From: Holophagae bacterium
GTDB taxonomy: Bacteria > Acidobacteriota > Holophagae > Acanthopleuribacterales > Acanthopleuribacteraceae
NCBI GenBank assembly: GCA_029263455.1
Contig: JAJCXM010000014.1
Coordinates: forward strand, 1-64,000
Direction: 5' to 3'
DNA: 64,000 nucleotides
In this document: piece after piece, positions 33,171 to 41,775 of the stretch
How positions within the stretch are numbered: position 1 is the stretch's first letter
How the letters are laid out: every line of letters starts with the position of its first letter
Made by a program: the position numbers and the translations under genes
Notes under the pieces: generated by a model
Seen by the model: only the letters and a program-made list of their open reading frames with translations
What the model was told of the DNA's origin: nothing
Database searches by the model: none

Positions 33171-34721
33171 TTAGGGACAGACTGGCCACGAGGGTAACAG
33201 GAATTGGATGTCGAGCAGATCGACGAGGCCGTTCTCGTCCATATCTGACGGTCCACCCGTTTGCCCAAAATCAGCGACGATTTGGACAAAATCAAGCACA
33301 TCAATTGCGCTATTGCCATTCAAATCACCGATACACACTTGACCCATGATTACGTCAAGTTCCTGTCCGCTGGCTAACGATAAGGAAACGGTTCTATAGA
33401 CGGGATCATAGCCATCGGCGCTGAATTCGAGCTCCATCTCACCAGCTGGGGCAAAGAGGTAATAGCGACCAAATGGTCCACCGCTGGTGATCTGCTCTCC
33501 GTTGGGAAAAGGGGTGCCGACCACCTTGATTTCGGCTGCAATGGGGTTGCCAGTGGAAGCATCCAAGACATGTCCCGTCAACTGAATCGATCGCTCCAAG
33601 AAATAGAGCGTCCCGGGCCAAACCAAGTCGGCCTCTGCCTGAGCGCTTGCAAAAGAGGGTTGAAAGGACAAAGCCGTTTCGGTTAGAAATGAAAGTGCCC
33701 CGCGTTCAGCGACCTGCCAATGAAAGTGTTCCCCATCCGCGCTAGGGCTGCGAACGTCACCGAAATAGCCTGATTGCATAGATAATTCGATCGCTTCTGA
33801 TTCCCAAAAATTGCTCCAAGGGTGAGACAAACAGGCATAGCCGTAAAGTGTTTCTCGCCCAGAAGAGTGGAAGTCGATGACTTTACTGAAGTGGCGATCC
33901 TGCGACCAAGCTATCATGGTTTGAGTTTCGGGCTCCGAATTAGCGGAAGGACCCTTATAAGTTTCGGAACTTGGAGAAGTTGACCCTGAACAACCCGACG
34001 TCCAGCCAAATCCATAATTACGATTGGTATCAACACCGATGCCCGTGGTAAAAACGCGACGGTTCTTGCGCCACAGGTTGTCAGTACTGAACACATACTC
34101 ATAGCCGTCTGGGTTCCAAACAGGCGCGATCCAAATCTCATACTCATCAACCAGCGCCGTTATTTGAGGATCCGTCCCATAAAGAGACGTCAAACGCGAT
34201 ATGGCATCCAGAGCAATGACAGGCGTGACAATTTCCCGACAGTGGTGGGCAGAAACCATCAAAAAATTAGGTTCGTCCTCATCGACGGTTACATTGTCGG
34301 AAATCTTGAGCGCATACATGGAGCGACCTTCAAATGTGGTGGGCATACCGTAAGTTGCGGTCAGATCTACTAATTGGCACAGTCCGGGGAAATCATTCTC
34401 AGCGGCGATCATAACGGCCAGAATCTGGCTCAGATCTAAATAGCCCGCAGGCACCGTTCCACTCTTCGCCAATTGCTCTCGCAAGGGCGAACCATGCTCC
34501 AAAATATCCACCACAAAACCCTTAAGTTGGAGTTCTGAAAGTTCCTGGTCGTTTACGACGACTTCCACCGAATCGCCTAACTTTTCCAAGACATCAAAAC
34601 CCGCTTGCTCAAGCTGAAGCGCCAACGTATCTGGGTTTGCCGTAACGATTCGACCTCGCATCAAAGGTATCTGTGCCCATAACGAGCCCTGAATAAATAA
34701 GCAGGTAATCAAAATACGCAC
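33171..34721 (-). CDS. Secreted M14 zinc carboxypeptidase with regulatory-like and dockerin-like C-terminal parts
   Basis: This 516-residue secreted protein has a signal peptide (residues 1-16) and a propeptide of about 80 residues, then an M14 catalytic domain. Zinc-ligand and active-site motifs are SAHHCREIVTP (His/Glu pair), DTNRNYGFGW, VIDFHSSGRE and the catalytic Glu in SFLTETALS. A carboxypeptidase-regulatory-like beta domain (GHVLDASTGNPIAAEIKV) follows. The last 55 residues contain two Ca2+-loop-like dockerin type I repeats (GDLNGNSAIDVLDFVQIV and DMDENGLVDLLDIQFLL). It is convergent with the DUF3667 gene, 34 nt apart. Confidence 0.9.
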   Translation of the reverse strand: MRILITCLFIQGSLWAQIPLMRGRIVTANPDTLALQLEQAGFDVLEKLGDSVEVVVNDQELSELQLKGFVVDILEHGSPLREQLAKSGTVPAGYLDLSQILAVMIAAENDFPGLCQLVDLTATYGMPTTFEGRSMYALKISDNVTVDEDEPNFLMVSAHHCREIVTPVIALDAISRLTSLYGTDPQITALVDEYEIWIAPVWNPDGYEYVFSTDNLWRKNRRVFTTGIGVDTNRNYGFGWTSGCSGSTSPSSETYKGPSANSEPETQTMIAWSQDRHFSKVIDFHSSGRETLYGYACLSHPWSNFWESEAIELSMQSGYFGDVRSPSADGEHFHWQVAERGALSFLTETALSFQPSFASAQAEADLVWPGTLYFLERSIQLTGHVLDASTGNPIAAEIKVVGTPFPNGEQITSGGPFGRYYLFAPAGEMELEFSADGYDPVYRTVSLSLASGQELDVIMGQVCIGDLNGNSAIDVLDFVQIVADFGQTGGPSDMDENGLVDLLDIQFLLPSWPVCP

Positions 34722-34854
34722 ACGTCACTCCCGATTGAATAGCCCACCATAACGCGATCCTAGACCCTTTCGTCAATCCAAAATCGACGGATTGTTCAAT
34801 TTCCCAGTGATTCGTGCCAGACTAGAGGCACAAAATATGGATCAAGGTGGCAGC

Positions 34855-35172
34855 ATGCGTTGGACATTCCTCATCACCCTCTTTCTAATAGGTTGCGGCA
34901 CCGTACCCAGCGATACCGAAGTTATAGGGGTAACCAGAAAACATAACGCTTTTAAACTTGATGATCTATTGGCACGCGGCGGCAACGTAGATGCGCTTGA
35001 TCGCTTCAGCAATACGCCACTAATGATTGCGTCATACAACGGTGACTTGGAATGCGTGAAAGTGCTTCTTAAGCACGGGGCAGACACCCAACACACTGAC
35101 GACCGTGGAAATACGGCTTATACGGTTGCTGAGGCACAGGGCTACTTAGAAATCGCAGCCCTGGTTCGTTAG
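34855..35172 (+). CDS. Small ankyrin-repeat lipoprotein
   Basis: The ATG at 34855 has AAGGTGG 4 nt upstream and gives a 105-residue protein. A signal peptide ends in the lipobox-like IGC (Cys14 in LFLIGCGT). Two ankyrin repeats follow (LDRFSNTPLMIASYNGDLEC and the next starting DDRGNTAYTVAEAQGYLEIA). It probably sits on the inner face of the outer membrane or in the periplasm as a binding partner. It ends 10 nt before the convergent cysteine synthase gene. Confidence 0.75.
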   Translation: MRWTFLITLFLIGCGTVPSDTEVIGVTRKHNAFKLDDLLARGGNVDALDRFSNTPLMIASYNGDLECVKVLLKHGADTQHTDDRGNTAYTVAEAQGYLEIAALVR

Positions 35173-35182
35173 CTATTTACCT

Positions 35183-36169
35183 TTATTCGAGAGGTTGAGG
35201 TTGCAATCCCTTTTCGTCGCGCCACTCCGATGAAAGTAACTTTGACGCGTATCTGGAACCGTGGTCGCACATGAATGTGACGATATTCTTGCCTGACCCC
35301 TGGAATCGCTTGGCCATTTGGTAAGCGCCAAAAATATTTAAAGCTGAAGACGTGCCAAGGAACAAGCCATCAAACTTGGCCACATGAAAAAGCATATCTA
35401 TCATTTCTTGGTCACTGATCCTAATCGCTTCGTCAATCACTGCGCGCCTTAGATTAGCCGTCAAACGTTTGAGGCCGATGCCTTCGGTGACGCTGGAGCC
35501 TTCGCCGGTAAATTCGCCTTTGGTGACATAGTCAAATACGCCCGATCCTTCAGGATCTGCCGCAACCACATGCACGTTGGGGTTACATTCCTTTAAGAAG
35601 CTACTGACACCGGCAAGCGTACCTCCAGTTCCACTTGCCGCGACCAATACGTGAACGTTGCCGTCAAGCTGACGCCAAATTTCGGGGCCCGTTGTCTCTC
35701 GGTGGGCATCGGAATTAGCCGTATTTTCAAATTGATCTGCCCAAATCGCATGAGGAGTCTCTTCAGCGATGCGCCGTGCACGGTGATAAAAATGATTGGG
35801 ATCGTTAAAGGGACATGGCGGCACGGGACGCACTTCAGCGCCTAATGCTTCTAACATCTTGTACTTCTCTTGTGCTTGGTTATCAGGCATCGAAATAATG
35901 ACGCGATAGCCGCGTTCGGCGGCCAAAGTCACCAAACCAATACCTGTATTACCAGCGGTACCTTCGACAATCACACCTCCTGGCTCAAGTCTCTTTTCCT
36001 TTTCAGCCTGAGCGATGATGCCTTTGGCGGCGCGGTCCTTAATACTGCCGCTGGGATTGGTGAATTCCGCTTTGCCAAATATATTGCAACCCGTTCGTTC
36101 CGACAACGATTTGAGCTTAATCAAGGGTGTATTTCCTACTGCATCCCAAACCATGCCAATTCGTTTCAT
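35183..36169 (-). CDS. cysK: Cysteine synthase, PLP-dependent
   Basis: This 328-residue fold-type II PLP enzyme probably makes cysteine from O-acetylserine and sulfide. The PLP lysine is in NPSGSIKDRAAKG, and the phosphate-binding loop SGTGGTLAG and C-terminal FLGTSSALN are present. The substrate loop reads EGTAGNTGIGL, with Thr-Ala-Gly-Asn instead of the Thr-Ser-Gly-Asn of classical CysK. That variant occurs in a separate cysteine synthase clade, so a side specificity is possible. GGAGG lies 5 nt before the ATG at 36169. No cysE or sulfate genes are adjacent. Confidence 0.88.
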   Translation of the reverse strand: MKRIGMVWDAVGNTPLIKLKSLSERTGCNIFGKAEFTNPSGSIKDRAAKGIIAQAEKEKRLEPGGVIVEGTAGNTGIGLVTLAAERGYRVIISMPDNQAQEKYKMLEALGAEVRPVPPCPFNDPNHFYHRARRIAEETPHAIWADQFENTANSDAHRETTGPEIWRQLDGNVHVLVAASGTGGTLAGVSSFLKECNPNVHVVAADPEGSGVFDYVTKGEFTGEGSSVTEGIGLKRLTANLRRAVIDEAIRISDQEMIDMLFHVAKFDGLFLGTSSALNIFGAYQMAKRFQGSGKNIVTFMCDHGSRYASKLLSSEWRDEKGLQPQPLE

Positions 36170-36219
36170 CGAAGCCTCCAAAAATGATTAACGCTGTACC
36201 GATCCTGTTTAATGGTCAT

Positions 36220-36927
36220 CTAATGTCCCGAATCTGGTGAAATGACGTATTTGCCCCTATCAACTATAACGCTGGGAACCCGTCGTGTTGTTTCAAATAT
36301 GTCAAATCCTGGCTTTATCTCTCGCCAGAACCCTAACCACGCTGATTGTTCGTAGTTGGATAGGTTCTTAGTTGTCATCCTAAATGGATAGACATCCACT
36401 CGAACCTTTCTCTGACCGTGCTGAAATGCTGAGGCGACCATCGAGTAGATAACCTCAATAGGTTCATCGCGCATGGCAAAACAACCTAGCGAAGCACAAC
36501 GACCATGGACCATGATTAAACCGCCAGTACGACCCAACTTGCGGTCGTAGCCATTAGGGTAGCCAATATTGAACGATAAGTGGTAGCTACTCCAAGGATT
36601 CATGAGCTGCGGACCCAATTCATAAAATCCTTCGGGTCCTTGCAAGTCGCCTTCCTTCTCCTTTGGCCCCAATGTGCCCGATAACGAACAAACCTCATAT
36701 TGGCCAAATAGTTTGTAGTCTCCTTGGGCATCGCCGACCCAAAGTTCAAGCACCATCTCTTGCTTAAAGATACGCACATAAACCGGGCAACCCCAAGACA
36801 GTTTCAATTCTTCCAAACGCGTCTCGAGCGCGGGTTTCACCCGAGCCATGGCATTGCGTGACCGCGAATTCTCCGCAGGCTCTGTAGGCAACAGGGACCA
36901 CAAACACATCAACCACATCATAAGCAT
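36220..36927 (-). CDS. YafK/DpaA-type L,D-transpeptidase-fold protein
   Basis: This 235-residue exported protein has a short hydrophobic N-terminus (residues 1-13). The conserved core includes PEGFYELGPQLMN, SSYHLSFNIGYPN and the catalytic region IMVHGRCASLGCFAM (His and Cys) of the YkuD fold as seen in YafK-like proteins. In E. coli YafK (DpaA) detaches the Braun lipoprotein from peptidoglycan rather than making cross-links. A role in peptidoglycan or lipoprotein remodelling fits but is inference. It is divergent from the methyltransferase gene at 37016. Confidence 0.86.
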   Translation of the reverse strand: MLMMWLMCLWSLLPTEPAENSRSRNAMARVKPALETRLEELKLSWGCPVYVRIFKQEMVLELWVGDAQGDYKLFGQYEVCSLSGTLGPKEKEGDLQGPEGFYELGPQLMNPWSSYHLSFNIGYPNGYDRKLGRTGGLIMVHGRCASLGCFAMRDEPIEVIYSMVASAFQHGQRKVRVDVYPFRMTTKNLSNYEQSAWLGFWREIKPGFDIFETTRRVPSVIVDRGKYVISPDSGH

Positions 36928-37015
36928 ATAAATAAGTTAACTCTGTTCAAGAGAACGTGCCGTAAAAGGTGCGTAAATCTCAGGTAGAATAGGACTCTTT
37001 CTTTGGAGGTCCAAC

Positions 37016-38182
37016 TTGTTTCCTGACATTGTGTTGAAGCAGAAACGCGCAGATATGATGCGAGCTTATGCCCATCCTTGGGTGTTCTCAAACGGCTTGG
37101 TCGAACAACCTAATCTGCAGGCTGGAACACTCGTGCGTGTCCTCGCTCAGGCAGGCAACCAACTAGGTTGGGCAATGTACCATCCACAAAATACGATCGC
37201 ATTACGAATGGTGGGTTTTGACGAGTCACCGCTGAGCCCAAACTGGATAGCGGAACGCATTCGTGCCGCCCACCAAATGCGCCAAATTGGGTTTCAGCAG
37301 ATGCCTACTAGCTATCGATTGGTACATGGCGAGAACGATTTATTGCCAGGATTAACCATTGATGTTTATGAAGACAGCGGCGTGATTCAAATAACCTCTG
37401 CAGGCATGGATTCATTGCGATCTGAAATCGAAGCCGCACTGATAGAGCTTGGTATTCACACCATTTATGAGCAGAGTCAATCATCGGCACGCAAAATTGA
37501 AGGACTTGCACCAAGAGCTGGATTTTGGCGCGGCGAAAAAAGCTTTCCAATGAGAATTAGTGAGGGCGATATTCTCTACGATATTGATCCTGAAAAAGAT
37601 CAAAAGACAGGTTTCTTCTTAGACCAACGCGATGCTCGATCTTGGGTGCGCGCCAGAAAATTCCAGCATGTGCTTGATCTCTTTTGTAATAGCGGCGGCT
37701 TCAGCATAGCAGCAGCTAAGAACGGGGCCCAGGTTTTGGGATTGGATTCATCAGCCCATGCACTTGAGCGTATGGCCCATAATATTGCACTCAATCAGCT
37801 CAACTCAGAACAAGTGACAATGGAAAAGCAAGACGTCTTTCGCTGGTTGGAACATCCAAAAAATGGCCCGTATGACCTGGTGATATTGGATCCGCCTTCA
37901 TTGGCAAAATCAAGGAAGGCCCAGAATCAAGCGACACGTGCCTATCGCAAACTCAACTCACAGGCCGCCAGTTTAGTCGCCCCGGGCGGTGTCTTATTGA
38001 CCTTTAGCTGTAGTGGGTTGATTGCGGCTGACACCTTTCATCACAGCGTGTTTCTCGGTTTCCGAGACAGCCGAAGGCAAGGACGCGTCATACAAAGATT
38101 TGGGCCAGGACCTGACCATCCTGAACATCTCCAATTCCCGGAAGGTCGCTATTTCAAGGGCATCGCGATCGTGGTTGATTGA
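37016..38182 (+). CDS. RlmI-type 23S rRNA (cytosine-C5) methyltransferase
   Basis: This 388-residue protein begins with a PUA-like domain (residues 1-80) and continues with the RlmI/YccW Rossmann domain. It contains GFFLDQRDARSW, motif I VLDLFCNSGGFSIAAA, the DPPSLAKSRKA loop, and SCSG carrying the catalytic Cys near residue 335. E. coli RlmI modifies C1962 of 23S rRNA, and the same target is likely but not certain here. The start is a TTG with GGAGG 6 nt upstream. It is followed by a cupin gene on the same strand. Confidence 0.9.
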   Translation: MFPDIVLKQKRADMMRAYAHPWVFSNGLVEQPNLQAGTLVRVLAQAGNQLGWAMYHPQNTIALRMVGFDESPLSPNWIAERIRAAHQMRQIGFQQMPTSYRLVHGENDLLPGLTIDVYEDSGVIQITSAGMDSLRSEIEAALIELGIHTIYEQSQSSARKIEGLAPRAGFWRGEKSFPMRISEGDILYDIDPEKDQKTGFFLDQRDARSWVRARKFQHVLDLFCNSGGFSIAAAKNGAQVLGLDSSAHALERMAHNIALNQLNSEQVTMEKQDVFRWLEHPKNGPYDLVILDPPSLAKSRKAQNQATRAYRKLNSQAASLVAPGGVLLTFSCSGLIAADTFHHSVFLGFRDSRRQGRVIQRFGPGPDHPEHLQFPEGRYFKGIAIVVD

Positions 38183-38244
38183 ATCCCGTGCATCTCAAAA
38201 ACGCCTAGTGTATGATGGCAGGATGCGCTAATGCGGAGTCATTT

Positions 38245-38613
38245 ATGCCAACGTTGATTTCTTCGCCTACATTGATCCACGCGGCGGGTAATAAGCCCAA
38301 GACCATTCGAGAATACATTGGTCACGTGAATTCAGGAACGAGTGAATTGAGCATAGCTCATATGCAAAGTCCTGAAGGATGGGTCGAGCCGGGCCAAACC
38401 CCTTTATTCGAAGAGTATACGCTTGTCCTCAAGGGGACCTTACGTATTGAGTCCGAACACGATGAGGTCTTAGATGTTAAAGCTGGCCAAGCCGTCATCT
38501 CGCGTCGCGGCGAGTGGGTACGATACAGCTCTCCGTTTGAAGGTGGCGCAGAATATGTGGCAGTTTGTTTGCCCGCATTTTCACCGGAATCGGTACACCG
38601 CGACTCTGTTTAG
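38245..38613 (+). CDS. Single-domain cupin protein
   Basis: This 122-residue protein forms one cupin beta-barrel. The segment EYTLVLKGTLRIE followed by VLDVKAGQAVISRRGEWVRYSSPFEGGAEY matches cupin motifs 1 and 2, but I see only one plausible metal-ligand His/Glu set. Function unknown. The ATG at 38245 has GGAG upstream. It lies between the RlmI-type gene and rapA, all on the plus strand. Confidence 0.78.
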   Translation: MPTLISSPTLIHAAGNKPKTIREYIGHVNSGTSELSIAHMQSPEGWVEPGQTPLFEEYTLVLKGTLRIESEHDEVLDVKAGQAVISRRGEWVRYSSPFEGGAEYVAVCLPAFSPESVHRDSV

Positions 38614-38647
38614 AGTAAAAAACATCTCAGAATAGTGAGGAGAGCGC

Positions 38648-41509
38648 ATGGCTTGGTCCATCGGACAACGCTGTATGAGCTTGGGAGAACCGAGCCTCGG
38701 ACTAGGAATAATCAAAGAAGTTATTGGGCGCCAGCTAAAAGTAGCTTACCCTGCTGCCGACGCGATCAGAACCTATCCGTTCAATAGCGCCCCGCTACAT
38801 CGTGTCGTTTTTCAAGCCGGTGAAGTGATCAGTAATAGACATGGAGTATCGATCACAATTGAAGAAGTCAAAGAAGAAGGGGATCTCGTTTTTTACGTTG
38901 AAGGGGATCAGATAATTCCCGAGACAGAGCTAGCCGCTAATCTTAGCCACGACCATCCTGATCAGATCTTGCTTGCAGGTCAGCTGCAAACACCCCGTAG
39001 TTACGACGTTCGTCGTCAAGCGTGGGAAGTGAAATCCGCAGCGATTGGTACCCCGATGCGCGGCCTAGTCGGGGCGCGTATCGAACTTATCCCCCATCAG
39101 CTCTATATAGCCTGGAGTGCGGGCCAACGAATCCAGCCTCGTATTCTCTTGTCTGATGAAGTGGGCATGGGTAAAACGATCGAAGCCGGACTCATTTTTC
39201 ACCAACTATGGGTTACAAGTCAGGTTCGCCGTGTTTTGGTTCTCACGCCTCAATCACTCATCCATCAGTGGCTAGTAGAACTCTATCGCAAATTCAATCA
39301 TCTGTTTCATATTGTTAACGACGAACATTGGGACGAACTTCAAGCTTCCGAACCCGAAACAAACCTATACGAATCTCACCATCGCATTATCGAGAGTCTC
39401 GACACGCTCATCAGTCAACCGGACCGCATGCAAGCAGTCCTTGACGCAAATTGGGACTTAGTCATTGTGGATGAGGCGCATCATCTTGCCTGGCATCCAG
39501 AGGGTGTTACGGATGCGTATGCTTTAGTTGAAGAGCTGTCGGAACGTTGTGGAAGTTTGATTTTGATGACAGCAACGCCACGCCAATTAGGTTTAGAAGT
39601 CCACTACGGATTACTGAGGCTTTTGGATGCAGATCGTTTTCCCAGCTTGGCGGCATTTGAAGAAGAGACACGCCATTATTCGCAGTTAGCTGGATTGATG
39701 GACCGCATTGAGACTGGAGACATAAAGTCCGTCATCCCCGATCTTCATCGTATGTTCCCAGGCGATGAAGATTTAGAGGAAGCGCTATCTAAACCAACAC
39801 CGGTTGCACGCCAACGAATTGTCAAATCACTGGTCGACAGACACGGAACGGGCCGCATGGTGTTTCGCAATAGACGTGAAGTTCTTTCATCTCTGCTTCC
39901 TCAACGCAGACCCCACCCCATCAAGCTGCCCACCAACAAAGCTTGGGACGCCTACCTGAAAGCCTGCGGACCGATCAAGGACACAGGGCAAGCGCAACGG
40001 CAATTGGCAGGTCCAGCCGGCGTGACCACTCGAGACATGAAACGCAGTTCGGCAACGGCCATTAAAGCTGCGATCCCACAAGACCCACGCCTTCATTGGT
40101 TAATAGATCTACTAAAGAAGAATCCAAGCGAAAAGATCTTACTCATTTGTTCCAGCCCGCATGTCGTGCTCTCGCTTCAAGAAGCATTATTCCCGCACCG
40201 ACAAATAGAAACAGCCACCTTCCACGAAGGGATGGCCCTCTTAGAACGAGATCGTCAGGCCGCCTATTTTGCCAAGGAAGATGGCGCACAAATCTTGTTA
40301 TGCTCGGAAATAGGTAGCGAGGGTCGTAATTTCCAATTCGCTCATCATTTGGTGCTTTACGACCTGCCCATTCATCCAGGTCTGCTTGAGCAGCGTATTG
40401 GTCGTCTTGACCGTATTGGCCAACATTCCGAAATTCACATCCATATCCCGTTTGTTCCGGGCGGGCTGCACGAACGTCTGTACAGATGGTTCGATGCAGG
40501 GCTGAACGTTTTTTCAGCTCCATCCACCTGTTCAGATCAGCTCCACGAGTTGTTAGCAGAAGAGTTAGCAGACGTGGTCATGATTGACGATGAAACGGTG
40601 TTGGACGACGTCATTCGACGCACGTCTCGCAAGATTGAAGATCTCAAACACAGAATGGAACAAGGCCGCGACCGTTTGCTTGAACGCAACTCATTTGACC
40701 CTGCTATGGCGGACCAAATCATCGATTCCATTCAAAAATCGCAGCTAGATCTTGATCTAAGATCGTTTATGGATGCGCTTTTCGAGATTTTTGGTGTCGA
40801 CGTCCAAGACGTCGATGAACACATCCAATATCTCGAGCCAGGCACGCACATGTTCATTGAGTCGTTCCCTAACCTTCCGCGCGAAGGCGTTCAAGTCACT
40901 TATTCCCGTGAGGTTGCGGTTGCACGCGAAGATGTGGAATACCTGACCATTGACCATCCCATCCTTTCCGGTGGCTTGGATCTAATGCTTACTCAGGACC
41001 GCGGTATCGCCAGCGTTGGAATCTGGAAAAATGCGCCCGAACCCGGACTCCTGCTTCAAACACTCTTTGCTTTGGAAGTGCCCGGCGCCGAGAATACGGC
41101 ACTTGAGCGCTTCTTACCGACGCTTGCGGTGGATCTTCTCATTGACCAAGACATGAGAATTCGCGATGACCTTCACCAGATCATGCAGGATGTCAAACTT
41201 GAAAAAGGCCCATCCGGATTAATCAGGCAGCAAAGAACCGCTCTAAGGGATATATTTGTCCGCTTGCTACCGGTCTCGCGCGCTGCATCTAAAGATCGAG
41301 TTCAAAAACGACAAATAGGATTCGTCAAACAAGCCTTGGAGCAGCTGCAACAGGAACGAGATCGACTCGCCAATTTAGCGCGTATCAACCGTTCCATTCG
41401 CGAAGAAGAAGTCTTTGCCTTTGACGACATGATTGAGGGATTACGGGGCGAGGCCGATAATGCAATTCTTCGACTGGACGCAGTGAGACTCATCCTCATG
41501 CAGCCATAA
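38648..41509 (+). CDS. rapA: RNA polymerase-associated Swi2/Snf2 ATPase RapA
   Basis: This 953-residue protein is close to the 968 residues of E. coli RapA, which recycles stalled RNA polymerase. It begins with tandem Tudor-like segments (SLGLGIIKEVIGRQLKVAYP). The Snf2 ATPase follows with Walker A DEVGMGKTIEAG, VIVDEAHHLAW and motif VI QRIGRLDRIGQHSEI, then the RapA C-terminal linker domains. RapA is best known from gammaproteobacteria. The start has GAGGAGAG upstream. It follows the cupin gene by 34 nt. Confidence 0.93.
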   Translation: MAWSIGQRCMSLGEPSLGLGIIKEVIGRQLKVAYPAADAIRTYPFNSAPLHRVVFQAGEVISNRHGVSITIEEVKEEGDLVFYVEGDQIIPETELAANLSHDHPDQILLAGQLQTPRSYDVRRQAWEVKSAAIGTPMRGLVGARIELIPHQLYIAWSAGQRIQPRILLSDEVGMGKTIEAGLIFHQLWVTSQVRRVLVLTPQSLIHQWLVELYRKFNHLFHIVNDEHWDELQASEPETNLYESHHRIIESLDTLISQPDRMQAVLDANWDLVIVDEAHHLAWHPEGVTDAYALVEELSERCGSLILMTATPRQLGLEVHYGLLRLLDADRFPSLAAFEEETRHYSQLAGLMDRIETGDIKSVIPDLHRMFPGDEDLEEALSKPTPVARQRIVKSLVDRHGTGRMVFRNRREVLSSLLPQRRPHPIKLPTNKAWDAYLKACGPIKDTGQAQRQLAGPAGVTTRDMKRSSATAIKAAIPQDPRLHWLIDLLKKNPSEKILLICSSPHVVLSLQEALFPHRQIETATFHEGMALLERDRQAAYFAKEDGAQILLCSEIGSEGRNFQFAHHLVLYDLPIHPGLLEQRIGRLDRIGQHSEIHIHIPFVPGGLHERLYRWFDAGLNVFSAPSTCSDQLHELLAEELADVVMIDDETVLDDVIRRTSRKIEDLKHRMEQGRDRLLERNSFDPAMADQIIDSIQKSQLDLDLRSFMDALFEIFGVDVQDVDEHIQYLEPGTHMFIESFPNLPREGVQVTYSREVAVAREDVEYLTIDHPILSGGLDLMLTQDRGIASVGIWKNAPEPGLLLQTLFALEVPGAENTALERFLPTLAVDLLIDQDMRIRDDLHQIMQDVKLEKGPSGLIRQQRTALRDIFVRLLPVSRAASKDRVQKRQIGFVKQALEQLQQERDRLANLARINRSIREEEVFAFDDMIEGLRGEADNAILRLDAVRLILMQP

Positions 41510-41775
41510 ATCGTGACTGGCTAACACAATTGCGAAATGAAAGAAAAGGGGGCGGATGCGTTGTTTAAAACGAGCTGACATAAAGTCGCTCAAGGGTGAA
41601 TTTCACCATGCAGTCGCGTGACGCGCTGCCAACGCCCCATCCCCCCACACAAATCTGCAACCCAAAACGCAAAAAAGCAAGTCATTCCATCACATTTTTG
41701 CATTTAGCCTATGGTTTAACTAAGAAACACGAAAAGTCGACGACCGATTGCCAAAGCAACCGATCGCCTTCCACT

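Noticed and set aside
33171-33340. Cellulosome component
   Set aside because: Only one dockerin-like tail and no cohesin or glycoside hydrolase genes are seen in the window.
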